64,000 nucleotides of DNA, taken from contig JALEFZ010000095.1 of assembly GCA_022760475.1 (NCBI GenBank), positions 124,001-188,000 on the forward strand. Direction: 5' to 3'. Position numbers and translations under genes: made by a program. The stretch is from Bacteroidia bacterium (GTDB lineage Bacteria > Bacteroidota > Bacteroidia > J057). Positions 62,547 through 64,000 of the stretch are shown here, in pieces (the stretch's first letter is position 1; every line of letters begins with the position of its first letter). The notes beneath the pieces were generated by a model. It had not been told where the DNA came from. It was given only the letters and a program-made list of their open reading frames with translations, and searched no databases.

Positions 62547-62572
62547 AAGGAAATCACTCCTTGGTGATTTCC
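62543..62572 (-). terminator. Intrinsic terminator of the 45-residue membrane protein gene
   Basis: On the minus strand a 9-bp stem (GGAAATCAC with GTGATTTCC, 62549-62557 and 62564-62572) is followed by TTTTATTTTTT. It lies 31 bp past the small gene's stop and overlaps the end of the convergent ClbS/DfsB gene. Confidence 0.65.
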
Positions 62573-62603
62573 CTGATATTGAAAGAGTTGTGAGGTTATT
62601 CGA

Positions 62604-62741
62604 TTACTTGAAAAGCATGAATATGCTTACGAGAAGGAGTCCAACAAGTCCCAGACAAACCAGAACGATGTTCTTTAGAAGAGACAAGGGACCCACTTTT
62701 TTCCTGCTTGCTTTTTGAACGGCTAGTTGTTGCGTACTCAT
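62604..62741 (-). CDS. 45-residue single-pass membrane microprotein
   Basis: An ATG at 62739-62741 opens 45 codons: a basic N-terminus (QKASRKKVGPLSLLKN) followed by one membrane helix (IVLVCLGLVGLLLVSIFMLF) and a terminal K. The positive-inside charge distribution predicts the N-terminus in the cytoplasm. A terminator on the same strand follows directly, which supports real expression. No family was recognised; the size and layout are like stress-induced or complex-associated small membrane proteins. Confidence 0.55.
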   Translation of the reverse strand: MSTQQLAVQKASRKKVGPLSLLKNIVLVCLGLVGLLLVSIFMLFK

Positions 62742-62976
62742 AAATTAATTGCATTTAGGTTAGCTTGGGCAATACCATTCAAACAAAAGGCGTGCCGTTT
62801 GAAACCTGAATACAGTTAATTCACTGGGAATCAGCATCAAATTCGAAACTACATAGATTTTAGCAGTCAGTATATTTCCCAAAAACGAAAAGATAATTCC
62901 CAAAAAAAGAATGAGAAATCGAAGAAAAAATTTCAGGGTGCAGAAATGGTCAGATTAGCTTCGCAAATGGTCATGC

Positions 62977-63840
62977 CTAAATAATTCGGCAATGATCACT
63001 CAGGTAAAAAGAACTGTCCCTGATTCCCGAAATTAGTCCCAGATCATGAAGAGAAATCTGAACCTGAGAAAGGTCTATTCCTGAAACTACAGGTCCACAT
63101 TCCCATTCTGTTTGATCATACCATTCTTCCAGGTCTTCTTTTTTCTGTTGGTAGTTTTTATTGAGATAATCGATCGTTTCTTCATAATCAAGGGCAGTTC
63201 TGGCCTGTTTTACCCGTGCCATAATTTCCAGGAGTTCTTCTACCCTACTTTCTGCCACATCCTTTCGTGCGACCAGAACAAAACATGGCCAAGGGGTAGG
63301 GATTTCGCCTATCCTACGCCACTCTCCCTGATCAACTGTAGGTTTGGTGGTAAACTTTTCCCATAAAAAAAGGGAGGACTCTCCTTTAACAAATGACTCC
63401 TTAGCCCCATCAAAGTTTTTGACTATCACAAAATCCAAATCATCCAATGCCCAGCCCATTTGTTCGGCCAGAACGAAGGACATCAAATGGGAACCAGATC
63501 CCTTTCGGCTAATGGCAATTGGCTGGCCTTTCAAATCCTCAAGCTTGACAAAGGGGCTATCAGCCGGTACATGTAAACCCCATAGCAAGGGAGACTTTAC
63601 ATATGTTCCAATAATTTTTAATTCATGGCCATCAGATATGGCTTTGACAGCTCCCTCAGTCAACATCAAGGCGAGATCCAGGTCATTTTCAACCAGTTTC
63701 TTCTTCATCGAACCTGTACCCCCAAGTACATCTCTCCATCTGATGGAAAGCCCGGTATTTTCACTAAACAAGCCCTGCTGAATGGCAATATGCCATGGAT
63801 AATTGAAATGTTCGGGAACACCGCCGACTCTGATTTTCAT
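62977..63840 (-). CDS. Cytosolic NMT1-like type 2 periplasmic-binding-fold protein (Ca3427-like)
   Basis: About 287 residues with a complete type 2 solute-binding fold: IRVGGVPEHFNYPWHIAIQQGLFSE in two parts at the N-terminus, GTGSMKKKLVENDLDLALML, then LKGQPIAISRKGSGSHLMSF at the hinge. There is no signal peptide or lipobox, and no transporter gene is next to it. That matches the Ca3427/NMT1-like group of non-secreted binding-fold proteins whose ligand is unknown (pyrimidine precursors are one idea). I start at the ATG at 63838-63840; three in-frame codons upstream begin with TTG. Confidence 0.75.
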   Translation of the reverse strand: MKIRVGGVPEHFNYPWHIAIQQGLFSENTGLSIRWRDVLGGTGSMKKKLVENDLDLALMLTEGAVKAISDGHELKIIGTYVKSPLLWGLHVPADSPFVKLEDLKGQPIAISRKGSGSHLMSFVLAEQMGWALDDLDFVIVKNFDGAKESFVKGESSLFLWEKFTTKPTVDQGEWRRIGEIPTPWPCFVLVARKDVAESRVEELLEIMARVKQARTALDYEETIDYLNKNYQQKKEDLEEWYDQTEWECGPVVSGIDLSQVQISLHDLGLISGIRDSSFYLSDHCRII

Positions 63841-64000
63841 TTGAATCAATAATTTGGGGAAGATAATCAGAAGCAGGTGAATTATCTATAAATGCTTTAT
63901 CAAAGTCTTCAAGCCATTGAGGTCAAAACTGATATTTTTTTATTATGAATATATCATTTTTCCTATACCCTGCCGCATATGAATTAATTGATACTTAGAT

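Noticed and set aside
63945-63998. A 17-codon plus-strand frame near the right edge
   Set aside because: Too short, no promoter and no conserved features.

Overview
The window is about 64 kb of chromosome from a member of the Bacteroidota, most likely order Cytophagales (for example Cyclobacteriaceae). The genus cannot be fixed from sequence alone. The pointers are AT-rich non-coding DNA, exact matches to the Bacteroidota -7 promoter element TAnnTTTG, few Shine-Dalgarno sites, LytS/LytTR signalling with AraC control, many SPII lipoproteins, DUF6090 and DUF2147 proteins, a PKD/M43 protease ending in a type IX-secretion-like domain, and a Tgt lacking zinc cysteines. No rRNA, tRNA, insertion sequence, prophage or CRISPR array was recognised.

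Layout. 1-13.2 kb is almost all minus strand: the start of an M24 peptidase, a DEDDh exonuclease, a Nudix hydrolase, a tandem SnoaL lipoprotein with an AraC regulator, a TPR protein, VOC proteins, ruvB, a PlsC-type acyltransferase, a bile-acid/sodium symporter-family transporter and a peptide-binding lipoprotein. 13.2-26.1 kb holds an orphan parA with its own terminator, a LytS/LytTR pair, DUF2147, a GH20 hexosaminidase lipoprotein, gene debris, tgt, pdeM, a 67-residue protein with two sliding-clamp-type motifs, a DUF1571-LysM protein, prfC and an ankyrin protein. 26.3-31.8 kb is one gene for an 1848-residue secreted M43 protease with PKD and Ig-like repeats. 31.9-37.8 kb carries a BI-1 protein, an EEP-fold lipoprotein, a Rossmann protein, an orphan histidine kinase, yaaA and a Dps-like protein.

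37.9-52.1 kb is the most coherent system: an eleven-gene minus-strand operon headed by a TetR regulator. It encodes both subunits of a biotin-dependent acyl-CoA carboxylase, an enoyl-CoA hydratase, a beta-keto acid cleavage enzyme (BKACE), a PECR-type SDR, a VLCAD-like dehydrogenase, an acyl-CoA synthetase, a class 3 aldehyde dehydrogenase, a classical SDR and an acyl-CoA dehydrogenase fused to SCP2. It resembles acyclic-terpene (atu) and leucine/isovalerate (liu) operons, but BKACE stands where an HMG-CoA-lyase-like enzyme would be expected. Two palindromic operators 21 bp apart overlap the promoter in front of tetR.

52.2-64 kb carries envelope and periplasmic genes: an unknown exported protein with a beta-barrel protein, an unknown exported protein, a TolB-like/amidohydrolase fusion, an M1 peptidase, a ClbS/DfsB protein, a 45-residue membrane protein and a cytosolic NMT1-like binding protein. 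Convergent genes are often separated by strong intrinsic terminators. The two observations most worth follow-up are the carboxylase-BKACE operon and the tandem clamp-motif microprotein.
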